This document shows positions 26,860 through 37,233 of a DNA stretch of 64,000 nucleotides, piece by piece. The stretch comes from Rhodovulum euryhalinum (lineage in GTDB: Bacteria; Pseudomonadota; Alphaproteobacteria; Rhodobacterales; Rhodobacteraceae). The notes under the pieces were generated by a model. It saw only the letters and a list, made by a program, of their open reading frames with translations. It did no database searches and was not told the origin of the DNA. The translations under genes and the position numbers were made by a program. The stretch's first letter is position 1. The number at the start of each line of letters is the position of its first letter. The stretch spans positions 186,001 through 250,000 of the forward strand of contig NZ_SLWW01000001.1 in NCBI RefSeq assembly GCF_004342445.1, read 5' to 3'.

Positions 26860-28065
26860 TCAGCGCACCAGGTCGCCGAGTAGCCGCGCCTTCGCCGGAT
26901 AGATCGAGGACGCCGCGAACAGCCGCGCGGCGGCCGCGCGCGCGCCCTGCCCCAGCCGCGCCGCCCGCGCGCGGTCGTCCAGAAGCCGCGCGATCGCCGA
27001 GGCCAGCGCCTCGGGGTCGCGGTGGTCGACCATTTCGGCCGAGATGCCGGGCACGACCGCCTCGCGCACCGGGGCACAGTCCGAAACCACCAGCGGCGCG
27101 CCCGCCGCCATCGCCTCGATCATCGACCAGGACAGCACGAAGGGCACCGTCAGGTAGACATGCACATGCGTCGCCTGCAACAGCGTCCGCCAGGGCCGCC
27201 GCGGCAGCAGGCCCGGCCAGTGCAACCGCGTCTCGTCGAGGTCGAGCTCGTCCAGCATGCGTGCCTTCCAGCCCTTGCCGTCCGTGGGCTGCGCGCCATA
27301 GGCGACCCGGTCCTGCCCGCCGATCACCACGTGCAGCCTTGGCCGGCGCGCCTGCAGCACGGCGACCGCGCGCATGAATTCCGGAAAACCCCGGGTGGGT
27401 TCCATGCCGCGGGTGGCATAGCTGACGATCTCGGCGTCGTCGGGCAAGGCGACGCCCGGCACGTCGGGCCGCGCCCCGGGGTCCGGTGTGAAGAAGTCGG
27501 TATCGACCCCGTCGTGCAGCACCGTGATCCGGTCACGCATCCAGCCGGGAAACTGGTCAGCCTGGAACCGCGTCGGGCAAAGCACCAGATCGGCCTCGGC
27601 CAGGTCCATCAGCGTGGGCGCGTTCCGGGCCAGCGCCAGCGCCCGGCCGTCGGGGTCGTTGCCCCCCGGCACGGCGCCGACCGCGTCCACCGGCGGGTGG
27701 CGGTAGTACCATTCGACATAGCTGACATATTTCACCCGCGGCCAGACCGCCTTGGCAAAGGTGCCCGCGCCCCAGCCGGAATGGGCGACCACGATATCCG
27801 GCGACAGCCCCTTGCGCTGCGCCGCCAGCGCGGCATTGGCAAAGGCCTGCCCGTTGATCATCGCGCCTTCCAGCGGCCGGGCAAAGCGGTGGACACCCTC
27901 GGTCGGCGCGCGATGCGGCGTCATGCGGAGCACCCGGCACCCGGAGGGCGGCGTTACCCCCTCGCGCTCGGTCACGAAGGTGACCGACCAGCCCTGCCGC
28001 GCGAGATAGGCGCCGAAGGCCCCGAACTGCGCCGGGAAGTTCAGATGCGAGAACAGGATCTCCAT
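26860..28065 (-). CDS. Glycosyltransferase family 4-like protein
   Basis: A 401-residue GT-B fold glycosyltransferase. The N-terminal domain begins MEILFSHLNFPAQFG; the C-terminal domain contains YATRGMEPTRGFPEFMRAV (about 217-235), with the sugar-nucleotide region SWSMIEAMAAGAPLVVSDC near 319-337, including the E-x7-E-like EAMAAG motif. Acceptor and sugar are unknown; surface polysaccharide or glycolipid assembly is likely. It ends 8 bases from the convergent RTX gene and lies 78 bases downstream of the Kef-type antiporter on the same strand. Confidence 0.82.
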   Translation of the reverse strand: MEILFSHLNFPAQFGAFGAYLARQGWSVTFVTEREGVTPPSGCRVLRMTPHRAPTEGVHRFARPLEGAMINGQAFANAALAAQRKGLSPDIVVAHSGWGAGTFAKAVWPRVKYVSYVEWYYRHPPVDAVGAVPGGNDPDGRALALARNAPTLMDLAEADLVLCPTRFQADQFPGWMRDRITVLHDGVDTDFFTPDPGARPDVPGVALPDDAEIVSYATRGMEPTRGFPEFMRAVAVLQARRPRLHVVIGGQDRVAYGAQPTDGKGWKARMLDELDLDETRLHWPGLLPRRPWRTLLQATHVHVYLTVPFVLSWSMIEAMAAGAPLVVSDCAPVREAVVPGISAEMVDHRDPEALASAIARLLDDRARAARLGQGARAAAARLFAASSIYPAKARLLGDLVR

Positions 28066-28143
28066 GGCCGAGGCCTACGCGACGCCGGTGAACAAAGCCT
28101 TGCCGGGCGCCCCGCGCGCCCGGAAGGGCGGATCGCGGCGCGG

Positions 28144-30057
28144 CTATTTCTCGGGGGTGTCTTCGGCGCTTGCGATGATCTCGGTTGGCGAGATCGGCTC
28201 GGTATGGCTGCGCGGCGAGGCCTCGCCCAGCGGCGCCTGGGCAAAGGCGTTCTCAAGCTCGGCGTTCAGCACCTTGCTCAGCGCCATGTACTCTTCGTTC
28301 TGTTCGATCGGCACGCCGGGCTTCCATACCGTGGCAAGGTCGCGCAGCGCCGCGCGGTCGAACTCGAAAAATGTCTTCTCGGCGGCCTCGGCCTCGAACG
28401 GCGTCAGCCCGGTCTGCTCCATCGCGTATCGGCCCGCACGCAGCGCACTGTCGAACAGTTCCCGCACCACGTCATTGGCGCCCGCGCGATACAGTTCGAA
28501 GACATGCACCCGGTCGCGGGCCCGCGCGATGATGTGCAGGTCGGGCCGGATGCGGCGGGCATAGGCCACCAGCTTGGTGTTCGCCTCGGGATCGCCCAGA
28601 CAGGCCACCAGAACCTCGGCCGTCTCGATTCCGGTCGAACCCAGCAACTCGGGCCGCGTGGGGTCGCCGTAATAGGCCTTGAACCCCATCCGGCGCAGCC
28701 GCTGCACCGCCTTCAGGTCGTGATCCATCACCGTGGTCTTGGCGCCGGTCATCGTCACCATCCGGTGCACCGTCAGCCCGAACCGGCCCATGCCCGCGAT
28801 GATCACCGGGTGCTGCTCGTCGATCCGGTCATGCGCGGGGCTTTCGCCATGGGCCCTGGACCAGCGCACCAGCAATTCCTGCAGAATGAACAGCGCGGGC
28901 GTGATCAGCATCGACAGCGCAATCACCAGGTTCGACATGTTGGCCACGTCTTCCGGCAGGATCCGCTGCGAGGCGGCAAAGGCGGTCAGAACGAAGCCGA
29001 ACTCGCCCGCCTGCGCCAGCCCCAGGGTGAACAGCCAGCGGTTGTCGCGGTCCAGCTTGAAGGCGCGGGCGATCACCGACAGCACCGCCACCTTGATCGC
29101 GACAAGGCCGACCACATAGACCGGCAGCAGCACCGGCGCCTCGAGGAAGATCGCGAAATTCATCCCCGCGCCGACGGTGATGAAGAACATGCCCAGGAAC
29201 AGGCCCTTGAACGGCTCGATCGAGCTTTCCAGCTCGTGCCGGAATTCCGAATTCGCCAGCACCACGCCGGCCAGGAACGTCCCCAGCGCGGGCGACAGCC
29301 CCACCATCAGCATCAGCGAGGCGATCCCCGCCACGATCACCAGCGCCATCGCGGTATTCAGTTCGCGCAGCCGCGCCGCCTGGACATAGCGGAACAGCGG
29401 CCGCACCAGGGTGTGCCCGGCCAGCACCGTGCCCGCGACCGCCCCCAGCGTGACCAGCGTCACGCCCCAGGCGGGCAGCCCCGCGATCAGGCTCATCGCG
29501 CCGTGGTGCCCGGCCTCGTCGCCCGCGCCGCCATGCCCGCCCCCGCCCAGCGCGAGAAACGGCATCAGCGCCAGCATCGGGATCACCGCGATGTCCTGCA
29601 TCAGCAGCACCGAAAACGCGCTGCGCCCGCCGGGCGTGTTCATCAGCTTCTTCTCGGTCAGGGTCTGCAAGACGATCGCAGTCGAGGACAGCGAAAAGAT
29701 CATCCCCATCGCCAGCGCCGCCTGCCAGGTCTGGCCAAAGACGATCGCCGCAGCCGTGACCAGCGACACGGTGATGAGGATCTGCAATCCCCCCATGCCC
29801 ACCAGCCGGTCGCGCATCGCCCACAGCGCGCGGGGCTCAAGCTCCAGCCCGATCAGGAACAGCATCATCACCACGCCGATCTCGGCGACATGGCGCAGGC
29901 CGTCCATCTCGGCCCCGACAATGCCCAGCACGGGGCCCAGCGCGATCCCGATCAGGAGATAGCCCAGCACCGAGCCGAGCCCCAGCCGCGAGGCGATCGG
30001 CACCGCCAGCACGATCGCCCCGAGATACAGCGTGGCCTGGATCAGAAAGCTTTCCAT
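28144..30057 (-). CDS. Kef-type monovalent cation:proton antiporter (CPA2) with RCK domain
   Basis: A 637-residue CPA2 antiporter: about 12 hydrophobic helices (residues 1-385) followed by a TrkA-N/RCK nucleotide-binding domain starting HPVIIAGMGRFGLTVHRMV near 400 and a hydrophilic C-terminus. The LIGLELEPR motif near 58-66 and the QDIAVIPMLALMPFLALGGGGHG segment are typical of KefB/KefC, which expel K+ in exchange for H+ under electrophile stress. The start at 30057 (MESFLIQATLYLG) fits the family; the upstream in-frame Arg-rich extension does not. The regulatory ligand, glutathione or NAD(H), cannot be read from sequence. Confidence 0.88.
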   Translation of the reverse strand: MESFLIQATLYLGAIVLAVPIASRLGLGSVLGYLLIGIALGPVLGIVGAEMDGLRHVAEIGVVMMLFLIGLELEPRALWAMRDRLVGMGGLQILITVSLVTAAAIVFGQTWQAALAMGMIFSLSSTAIVLQTLTEKKLMNTPGGRSAFSVLLMQDIAVIPMLALMPFLALGGGGHGGAGDEAGHHGAMSLIAGLPAWGVTLVTLGAVAGTVLAGHTLVRPLFRYVQAARLRELNTAMALVIVAGIASLMLMVGLSPALGTFLAGVVLANSEFRHELESSIEPFKGLFLGMFFITVGAGMNFAIFLEAPVLLPVYVVGLVAIKVAVLSVIARAFKLDRDNRWLFTLGLAQAGEFGFVLTAFAASQRILPEDVANMSNLVIALSMLITPALFILQELLVRWSRAHGESPAHDRIDEQHPVIIAGMGRFGLTVHRMVTMTGAKTTVMDHDLKAVQRLRRMGFKAYYGDPTRPELLGSTGIETAEVLVACLGDPEANTKLVAYARRIRPDLHIIARARDRVHVFELYRAGANDVVRELFDSALRAGRYAMEQTGLTPFEAEAAEKTFFEFDRAALRDLATVWKPGVPIEQNEEYMALSKVLNAELENAFAQAPLGEASPRSHTEPISPTEIIASAEDTPEK

Positions 30058-30184
30058 CGGTCCTTCCGCAGGTCTGGGGGGCTGCCGCCCATACACGGGC
30101 AGAGTCGCCCGGCGCCTCGGGCGGCGCAACCCTAGCGCACGCTGCGCGCGCGGCAAGCGGGAAACCGGCACGGTCCGCAACCGC

Positions 30185-32698
30185 TCAGGCCGCTTCCTGC
30201 CCCTCCAGCAGCAGGGCCTCGGGGTCGATGCCGCGTTTGCGGGCGCTGTCGCGCACCGCCGCCTGCAGGGTGGGGCTGCGCTTCAGCAGCCGCCGGAACC
30301 GCGCCTCGTCCAGCACCAGCAGCGTCGAGGGCGCGATGGCCCTTATCTCGGCGCGGCGCGGCTTTTGCAGCAGGATCGCCATCTGCCCGAACATCTCGCC
30401 CCGGCCCAGGCGCCAGCTTTGCCCCGCGCTGTCCAGTTCGACCGCGCCCGAGGCGATGAAGAACACGCTGCGCGGCAGCGAATCCTTGCGGATCACGATC
30501 TCGCCCGCATTCGCATAGCGCGTCACCAGCGCCCGGCTCAGGCGCTTTTGCGCCTCGGCGTCGATCCCGGCGAACAGGGGGAAACCGCGTACCAGTTCGG
30601 CCTTTTCCACCGCCAGGTCCAGCCGAGGCCGTTCTTCGCAGGCGGCGCGGCGCTGCGCGATGTCCTGCATCAGCGCGGTGTGCAGCTCCGCGCCGATCAG
30701 CCCGTCCTCGCGCATCGCGTCGTATTCGCGTTCCTCCAGCCGCAGCGCGGTGCGGCGGATGAAGCGGCGTTCCAGTTCCTCGGCATAGCCCGGATATTGC
30801 AGGCGCAGAGCCTCCAGCGCGGTCTCGACCGCCTCGATCCGGCGCGACAGCAATTCCTGCAACAGCTCGGCCACCCGGCGGCCATGGATGCGGCGGATCC
30901 GGCCGTCGATAAAGCCCCCGAGGTCGCGCAGGATCAGCCGCTGCGACAGCAGGATCTCGAACCGGTCCGCGCTCATCCGGGCCAGCGGCCGCGACAGGCG
31001 CAGCCGGTTGTGCAGCATCACCGCCGCCCGGAAGGTGCGCCCATAGCCCACGCTGGTGCGCGCCGCACGCTGATAGCCCGTCCGTCCGCCCGAACGCGCC
31101 CCCTCGATAAGCCGGTCGGCATTCGACAGGATCTGTTCGGCCAGATTCGACGACATCGTGCGGTCGCGGATGCGGGCAAGGATCGCGTCGCGCTCGGCAC
31201 CGGCCAGCGCGATCAAGCCCAGCGTGATCCGGTCGCGATCCAGGATCTCGGCATTTTCCTCGGCCGCCTTGACGGCGGCATCCAGCCGCTCGCCGAACCG
31301 CTTGGCCTCGGACCGGACGATGTCATGGGTCAGTTCGTAATTTTCGGTGGTCCTTGCCACGTCCTCGCGCACGGTCTGCAACGCCACCGCGATCACCTGG
31401 TTGGACAGCGCCTGGTTGATCGGCGACAGCCGGTCCAGCCCCAGCCGCGCGATCACCCAGCGCAGCGTCGTGCCCTGCACGATCAGCGTGAACAGCGTGA
31501 ACCCCGTGGCCAGGATGCCGACCACCCGCTTGACCTCGACCGGCACCCGGAAACTCTCGGTCACCGCCAGCGCCAGCGCCAGCGTCACCGCCCCCCGCAG
31601 CCCGCCCCACAGGATCGCGACCCGGTAGGGCCGTTCCACCACCGGCGACAGCCGCAGCAGCGACAACAGCGGCAACAGCCCGAACAGGATCACCACCCGC
31701 GCGGCCAGCGCGGCCAGGATCACCACGCCGATCAGCGCGAAATCGCCGGCCTGCACCTCTTCCAGCAGCCGCGGGATCAACAGCGCGGCCAGGATGAAGA
31801 TCAGCGCACCGGCCCAGTGCGCCAGCAGGTCCCAGACCTCGCGCAGGTTGGCCCAGGCCGCCGGCGGCAACCGCCCCGGCCCCGTCAGGTTCAGCGTCAG
31901 CCCCGCGGCGACCACCGCGATCACGCCCGAGGCGCCGATGCTCTGTTCCGCGCCGATATAGGCCAGGTAGGGCAGCGCGACCGACACCGAGATCTGCGCC
32001 AGTTCGAAGCGCCCGAACAGCGCCATTATCCAGACCGCTACCCGCGCCGCCAGCCAGCCGGCTGCAACGCCCCCCGCGATCAGCAGCGGGAACCGCGCCA
32101 GCGCATCGCCCAGCCGCGGATCCGGCATGCCCAGCATGACAAACCCCATGAAGAGGCCGAACAGCGCGATGGCGGCAGCGTCGTTCAACAGGCTTTCGCC
32201 CTCGATGATCCGCGCCAGCCTTCGCGGCGCCGAGATCGAGCGGAAGATGCCCACCACCGCCGACGGATCGGTCGTCGACACGATCGCCCCCACCAGCAGG
32301 CAGGCCGCGATCGGCAGCGCGCTTGCCGCGGCCAGCGCATAGCCGACCGAAAGCGTCGCGACCACCACCGCGACCACCGCCAGCACAAGGATCGGCACCC
32401 AGTCGTCCAGCATCCGCCGCAGGTTCATCCCCAGGGTCACCTGGAACAGCAGCGTCGGCAGGAAGACGTAGAGGAACACGTTCGACCGGATCGGCAGCCC
32501 CAGGATCGCCTCGGCCACCGGATTCAGCGCGTCGGTCAGGTCCGTGCGCAGAAAGAACAGCGCCCCGGCCCCGATCAGAACCCCAAGCGCGGCAAGGATC
32601 ACGCTGTAGGGCAGGCGCGCCCGCGCGGCCAACGGCTCGGCCGCCCCGATCAACAGGAACAGGAAGGCCGCGATGGTGGTCAGAACGACGATATCCAT
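30185..32698 (-). CDS. CPA1 Na+/H+ antiporter with C-terminal cyclic-nucleotide-binding domain
   Basis: An 837-residue protein in the NhaP/SOS1 architecture. Residues 1-400 hold about 12 helices with the CPA1 motifs STTDPSAVVGIF (about 148-159) and ESLLNDAAAIALFG (about 173-186), containing the ion-binding ND pair. A long cytoplasmic helical region follows (about 430-690), then a cNMP-binding domain (about 700-810, with FFIASGAVELDS and GEMFGQMAIL). It probably exports Na+ with allosteric control by a cyclic nucleotide or similar ligand. The start at 32698 follows GAGGG. The gene is divergent from malate synthase G. Confidence 0.88.
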   Translation of the reverse strand: MDIVVLTTIAAFLFLLIGAAEPLAARARLPYSVILAALGVLIGAGALFFLRTDLTDALNPVAEAILGLPIRSNVFLYVFLPTLLFQVTLGMNLRRMLDDWVPILVLAVVAVVVATLSVGYALAAASALPIAACLLVGAIVSTTDPSAVVGIFRSISAPRRLARIIEGESLLNDAAAIALFGLFMGFVMLGMPDPRLGDALARFPLLIAGGVAAGWLAARVAVWIMALFGRFELAQISVSVALPYLAYIGAEQSIGASGVIAVVAAGLTLNLTGPGRLPPAAWANLREVWDLLAHWAGALIFILAALLIPRLLEEVQAGDFALIGVVILAALAARVVILFGLLPLLSLLRLSPVVERPYRVAILWGGLRGAVTLALALAVTESFRVPVEVKRVVGILATGFTLFTLIVQGTTLRWVIARLGLDRLSPINQALSNQVIAVALQTVREDVARTTENYELTHDIVRSEAKRFGERLDAAVKAAEENAEILDRDRITLGLIALAGAERDAILARIRDRTMSSNLAEQILSNADRLIEGARSGGRTGYQRAARTSVGYGRTFRAAVMLHNRLRLSRPLARMSADRFEILLSQRLILRDLGGFIDGRIRRIHGRRVAELLQELLSRRIEAVETALEALRLQYPGYAEELERRFIRRTALRLEEREYDAMREDGLIGAELHTALMQDIAQRRAACEERPRLDLAVEKAELVRGFPLFAGIDAEAQKRLSRALVTRYANAGEIVIRKDSLPRSVFFIASGAVELDSAGQSWRLGRGEMFGQMAILLQKPRRAEIRAIAPSTLLVLDEARFRRLLKRSPTLQAAVRDSARKRGIDPEALLLEGQEAA

Positions 32699-32924
32699 AT
32701 CCCTCACATAGCGGATGATGCGGCCCTGGCACCACAACCGACGCGCGACGGCGGCGGGAAAGCGCCCCGCGTGACCGCCCTTCGGGCAGCCGGGCCCGGC
32801 GGCGGCGGCATTTGCGGCAGGATCGCGCGCGCGGGCCGCTCTGCCCGCTGCCGGATGCATGCCCTTGCAAAGCGGGTCTAGAATTGCTCTGACAAGGCCG
32901 GATCAGGGAACGATGGAGTCGAGC

Positions 32925-35090
32925 ATGTCGAACGGCGGCGTTTACGTGGACAAGGCAGGGCTCAAGGTGGCGGACGTGCTGGCCGCCTTCATCGAGGACA
33001 GGGCCCTGCCCGGCACCGGGATCGACGCCCGCACCTTCTGGGACGGCCTCGCCGGGCTCGTCCGCGACCTCACCCCCCGGAACCGGGACCTTCTGGCGGT
33101 CCGCGATCAGATGCAGTCGCAGATCGACGCCTGGCACATCGCCAACCGCGACCGGCCCCACGACCACGAGGCCTACAAGGCGTTCCTGGCCGAGATCGGC
33201 TATCTGCGCCCCGAAGGCGAGCCGTTCGAGATCGACACCGCCAACGTGGACCCCGAGATCGCCACCGTCCCCGGCCCGCAGCTGGTGGTGCCGATCACCA
33301 ATGCGCGCTACGCGCTCAACGCCGCGAACGCCCGCTGGGGCAGCCTGTATGACGCGCTTTACGGCACCGACGCGATGGGCGGCCCGCCGCCCGCGGGCGG
33401 CTATGATCGCGGCCGCGGCGCCCGCGTCGTGGCCCGCGCGCGCGTGTTCCTGGACGAGGCGTTCCCGGTCCAGGGCACCAGCCACGCCGACGCGCGGCGC
33501 TATCACGTCAGGGGCGGCGCGCTGCTGGTCGACGACAACCCGCTGGAACAGCCGGAGAAATTCGCCGGCTTCCGCGGCCATCCCCGCGCGCCTGACGCGG
33601 TGCTCCTGCGCAACAACGGGCTCCACGTGGAACTGGTCTTCGACCGCACCCACCCGGTCGGCGCCCGCGACCAGGCGGGGCTGGCCGCCGTGCGGCTGGA
33701 ATCGGCGGTCTCGGCGATCATGGATTGCGAGGATTCGGTGGCCTGCGTCGACGCCCCCGACAAGGTCGCGGCCTATGCCAACTGGCTGGGCCTGATGGAG
33801 GGCGACCTGACCACCGAGTTCGACAAGGGCGGCGAGACGGTCACCCGCACCCTCAACCCCGACCTTGCCTATACCTCCCCCGACGGCAGCCCCTTCACCG
33901 TCAAGGGCCGCGCGCTGATGCTGGTGCGCAACGTGGGCCACCTGATGACCAATCCCGCGATCCTCGATGCCGAAGGCCAAGAGGTGTTCGAGGGCCTGAT
34001 GGACGCCGCCATCACCACGCTGATCGCGCTGCACGACCTGCAAAAGACCGACGGCCCGCGCAATTCCCCCGCGGGCTCGATCTACGTCGTCAAACCCAAG
34101 ATGCACGGCCCCGACGAGGTGGCCTTTGCCGACGACACCTTCACCCGGGTGGAGGCCATCCTCGGCCTGCCCCGCCACACCGTGAAACTCGGCATCATGG
34201 ACGAGGAACGCCGCACCTCGGTCAACCTCAAGGAATGCATCCGGGCGGCGAAACACCGCGTCGCCTTCATCAATACCGGGTTCCTCGACCGCACCGGCGA
34301 CGAGATCCACACCTCGATGGAGGCCGGCCCCTTCAGCCGCAAGGACTTCATCAAGCGCAAGTCCTGGATCACCGCCTATGAAAACCTGAACGTCGATATC
34401 GGGCTGGAATGCGGCCTGTCGGGCCGCGCCCAGATCGGCAAGGGCATGTGGGCGATGCCCGACCGGATGGCGGCGATGCTGTCGACCAAGATCGAACACC
34501 CCAAGGCCGGCGCCACCTGCGCCTGGGTGCCGTCGCCCACCGCCGCCACCCTGCACGCGCTGCACTACCACCAGGTCGACGTGCTGGCGGTGCAGAAACA
34601 GCTCAGGGCGGGCGGCCGGCGCGCCCATGTCGACGGCCTTCTCGACATCCCGCTGGCGGCCTTCCGCAAGTGGTCCAGCACCCAGATCATCCGCGAGGTC
34701 GAGAACAACGCGCAAGGCATCCTCGGCTACGTGGTGCGCTGGATCGACGCCGGCGTGGGCTGTTCCAAGGTGCCCGACATCAACGATGTGGGCCTGATGG
34801 AGGACCGCGCCACCTGCCGCATCTCGGCCCAGCACATCGCCAACTGGCTGCACCATGACGTGATCGACGCGCAGGAGGTGATGGCGGTGATGCGCCGGAT
34901 GGCCGAGGTGGTCGACCGCCAGAACGCGGACGACCCGGCCTATGTGCCGATGGCGCCGGGCTTCGACGGCATCGCCTTCCAGGCCGCCTGCGACCTGGTG
35001 TTCAAGGGCCGGGTGCAGCCCTCGGGCTATACCGAACCGGTGCTGCACGCCCGCCGCCTGGAACGCAAGGCGGAACGCGCGCGGTCCTAG
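32925..35090 (+). CDS. glcB: Malate synthase G
   Basis: A 721-residue enzyme, the usual length of malate synthase G, condensing glyoxylate and acetyl-CoA to malate. Recognisable segments are [15 protein letters not shown] (about 266-280), [27 protein letters not shown] (about 466-480) and the C-terminal [19 protein letters not shown]. Two in-frame starts are possible; 32925 has GGAG six bases upstream, while 32913 has AGGGA only three bases away. It supplies a second glyoxylate-consuming route besides the bhc cycle. Its TAG stop interlocks with the HisD-like gene's TAG stop in CTAG. Confidence 0.94.
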   Translation: MSNGGVYVDKAGLKVADVLAAFIEDRALPGTGIDARTFWDGLAGLVRDLTPRNRDLLAVRDQMQSQIDAWHIANRDRPHDHEAYKAFLAEIGYLRPEGEPFEIDTANVDPEIATVPGPQLVVPITNARYALNAANARWGSLYDALYGTDAMGGPPPAGGYDRGRGARVVARARVFLDEAFPVQGTSHADARRYHVRGGALLVDDNPLEQPEKFAGFRGHPRAPDAVLLRNNGLHVELVFDRTHPVGARDQAGLAAVRLESAVSAIMDCEDSVACVDAPDKVAAYANWLGLMEGDLTTEFDKGGETVTRTLNPDLAYTSPDGSPFTVKGRALMLVRNVGHLMTNPAILDAEGQEVFEGLMDAAITTLIALHDLQKTDGPRNSPAGSIYVVKPKMHGPDEVAFADDTFTRVEAILGLPRHTVKLGIMDEERRTSVNLKECIRAAKHRVAFINTGFLDRTGDEIHTSMEAGPFSRKDFIKRKSWITAYENLNVDIGLECGLSGRAQIGKGMWAMPDRMAAMLSTKIEHPKAGATCAWVPSPTAATLHALHYHQVDVLAVQKQLRAGGRRAHVDGLLDIPLAAFRKWSSTQIIREVENNAQGILGYVVRWIDAGVGCSKVPDINDVGLMEDRATCRISAQHIANWLHHDVIDAQEVMAVMRRMAEVVDRQNADDPAYVPMAPGFDGIAFQAACDLVFKGRVQPSGYTEPVLHARRLERKAERARS

Positions 35091-36418
35091 CCCGCGTTGC
35101 CGAACGCCGTGTCGCGCATCGCCGACACGGCGTTCGCATGCGCGTCGAACCCCTCGTATTCGGCGAAGCGCCTGGCCTTGGGCGCCAGCAGGTCATAGCC
35201 CTTGCGCGTCACGTAGCCGAGGCCAATGGTCTTGAGGTAATCGTGCACCCCCAGCGGCGAGCGGGTCAGCGCGGCCATGTTGGTCGGCAGCACCGCGTTC
35301 GGCCCCAGCGTGAAATTCCCGATGCAGATCGGCGTATGCGCGCCCAGCAGGATCTCGCCCGCGTTGCGGATCGCGCCCAGGTAATCATGCGGCACCTCGG
35401 CGTGAATCTGCAGGTGTTCCGGCGCGTAGTCGTTCACGAAATCGCTGGCCGCGCCCATGTCGGGGGCCAGCACCACGCCGCCCCGCGGCCCGCACAGAAC
35501 CGCCTGCGAATAGCCCACGCGTTCCGTGCCCATCTCGGCCCAGTAGCCGGGGATCGCGGCGATGGCCGCGTCGGCCACGGCGCGGCTGTCGGTCACCAGC
35601 CAGGCGGAACTGTCCGGCCCGTGCTCGGACTCGATCAACAGGTCCAGCGCGGCAACCCGCCCGTTCGCGGTGCCGTCCGCCAGGATGATCGCCTCGCTCG
35701 GCCCCGCCGGCGTGCCCGGGTCCAGCCGGTCCGCCAGCAGGCGCTTGGCCGCCACCACCCAGGGGCTGCCCGGCCCCACGATCTTGGGCGCGCGCGGCAC
35801 GGTTTCGGTGCCATAGGCCACCGCCGCCACCGCTTGCGCGCCGCCGCATTTGTAAACCTCTTCCACCCCCGCGATGCGCGCGGCGACCAGCGTGGCCGCA
35901 TCCACCTTGCCGTCCGGCCCCGGCGGCGTGACGATGAAGGGCCGGCCAACGCCCGCCACCACCGCCGGGATCGTCGTCATCATCACCACCGACGGGAACG
36001 ACCCCTTGCCGCGCGGCACGTAGCAGGCGACGCTGTCGATCGGCACCACCTTTTCGCCGGCAAAGACGCCCGGGTGCATTTCCTTCCACCACATCTCCTC
36101 GGGCATCTGCGCGGCATGAAACCGCCGCACGTTGTCCGAACAGAATTCCAGAACCTCGATCATGTCGCGGTCCACCGCGTCGAAGGCCGCGTCGAAATCG
36201 GCGCGGGTCGCCGCGATGGCGTCCGCCGTCACCGGCGCCCGGTCGAAGTCCTGCGCGAACCGCGCCAGCGCCGCGTCGCCCTCGACCCGCACCGCCTCGA
36301 TGATGGGGCGGGCCTTTTCCATCACCGGGCCAAGGTCGCCCTCGGTCCGTTTCAGCAGGCCCGCGCGGGCGTCCGCATCCAGCGTGGCGAGGTCGTGAAA
36401 GGTGATCTTGGGCGACAT
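35087..36418 (-). CDS. HisD-like NAD-dependent alcohol dehydrogenase (possible HpsN)
   Basis: A 443-residue homologue of histidinol dehydrogenase. The catalytic pair E334-H335 in APEHLQ and two zinc-type histidines (H266 in ESEHGPDS, H427 in FDAHAN) are kept. Three positions differ from biosynthetic HisD by alignment with the E. coli enzyme: zinc ligand Gln259 is E263, zinc ligand Asp360 is N368 ([10 protein letters not shown]), and substrate-contacting His367 is A375. It lies in an ABC importer/SDR cluster rather than a his operon. Sulfopropanediol 3-dehydrogenase (HpsN) is a catabolic HisD paralogue and a reasonable candidate. The start at 36418 has GGAG at six bases; an upstream ATG at 36436 overlaps the permease stop but lacks a ribosome site. 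Confidence 0.8.
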   Translation of the reverse strand: MSPKITFHDLATLDADARAGLLKRTEGDLGPVMEKARPIIEAVRVEGDAALARFAQDFDRAPVTADAIAATRADFDAAFDAVDRDMIEVLEFCSDNVRRFHAAQMPEEMWWKEMHPGVFAGEKVVPIDSVACYVPRGKGSFPSVVMMTTIPAVVAGVGRPFIVTPPGPDGKVDAATLVAARIAGVEEVYKCGGAQAVAAVAYGTETVPRAPKIVGPGSPWVVAAKRLLADRLDPGTPAGPSEAIILADGTANGRVAALDLLIESEHGPDSSAWLVTDSRAVADAAIAAIPGYWAEMGTERVGYSQAVLCGPRGGVVLAPDMGAASDFVNDYAPEHLQIHAEVPHDYLGAIRNAGEILLGAHTPICIGNFTLGPNAVLPTNMAALTRSPLGVHDYLKTIGLGYVTRKGYDLLAPKARRFAEYEGFDAHANAVSAMRDTAFGNAG

Positions 36419-36432
36419 GGGCGACTCCGGGG

Positions 36433-37233
36433 TCATTTCGAGCGCAGGAAGATTTCCAGCCCCACCAGCCGGTCCAGCAGGACCACGGCGATGAGCGCAA
36501 TGGCGATGTAGAGGACCGACACCGCGGCGAGGTCGGGCGTGATCACCGACCGGATCGAGTTGTAGATCTGCACGGGCAGCGTCACCGTGCGGCTGTCGGT
36601 CAAAAACAGGCTGACGAGGAACTCGTTGAAGGCAAGGATGAACATCAGGAGGCCCCCCGTGATGACGCCGGGCATCACCGCGGGCAGCGTGACGGTCAGG
36701 AAGGTCTGCAGCGGCGGCGCGCCGCAATTCATCGCCGCGTTCTCGATCTCGGGGTCGATGGCGTTCACCGATGCCGCGACCGACCAGATCATGAAGGGCA
36801 GGTTGATGATGCAGAGCGCGACGCCGACCGGCCAGAGCTGGCCGAGGATGCGGATTTCCCCGAAGAGGATCATCATCGACAGCCCCGAGACCACCAGCGG
36901 AATGGTGAAGGGCAACAGCAGATAGACCTGCACGGCGTTGCGGAACCGGATCCGGTAGCGCACCGTGGCGATGGCGGCCAGCGTGCCGACCGGCAGGCTG
37001 ACCGCCGTGCAGATCAGCGAGACCTGGAAGGTCCGCGCCAGCGCCGCGCGAAACGAGTCGAGCTGCCAGAGCTCGCCATACCACCTGAGCGAAAAGCCCT
37101 CGGGCGGAAAGCGGATGATCTCTCCGGCGGTGAACGACGCCCCGATCACGATCAGCGTGGGTAGGCTGAGGGTGACGAGACTCACCCACACCAGCCCCCA
37201 GATCACCAGCCGCTTGCCCAGGCTCCCCCTCAT
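36433..37233 (-). CDS. ABC transporter permease, PotC-like
   Basis: Inner-membrane permease of 266 residues with about six helices and the binding-protein-dependent EAA-type loop (MNCGAPPLQTFLTVTLPAVMPGVITGG, about 167-193) that meets the ATPase. It belongs to the spermidine/putrescine-type family. Its start overlaps the stop of the second permease gene (ATGA). The substrate cannot be read from the permease; the neighbouring dehydrogenases argue for a catabolic substrate rather than polyamine. Confidence 0.88.
   Translation of the reverse strand: MRGSLGKRLVIWGLVWVSLVTLSLPTLIVIGASFTAGEIIRFPPEGFSLRWYGELWQLDSFRAALARTFQVSLICTAVSLPVGTLAAIATVRYRIRFRNAVQVYLLLPFTIPLVVSGLSMMILFGEIRILGQLWPVGVALCIINLPFMIWSVAASVNAIDPEIENAAMNCGAPPLQTFLTVTLPAVMPGVITGGLLMFILAFNEFLVSLFLTDSRTVTLPVQIYNSIRSVITPDLAAVSVLYIAIALIAVVLLDRLVGLEIFLRSK

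Noticed and set aside
27022-30135. 1037-codon plus-strand frame
   Set aside because: It is antisense to the glycosyltransferase and Kef genes, with shadow-frame composition and no motif.
31323-35048. 1241-codon minus-strand frame
   Set aside because: It runs through parts of the antiporter gene in another frame and antisense to malate synthase G, both of which are certain genes.
35087-36418. Calling this gene biosynthetic hisD
   Set aside because: Two zinc ligands and a histidinol-contact His are replaced and the neighbours are transport and SDR genes, so a plain histidine-biosynthesis call would mislead.
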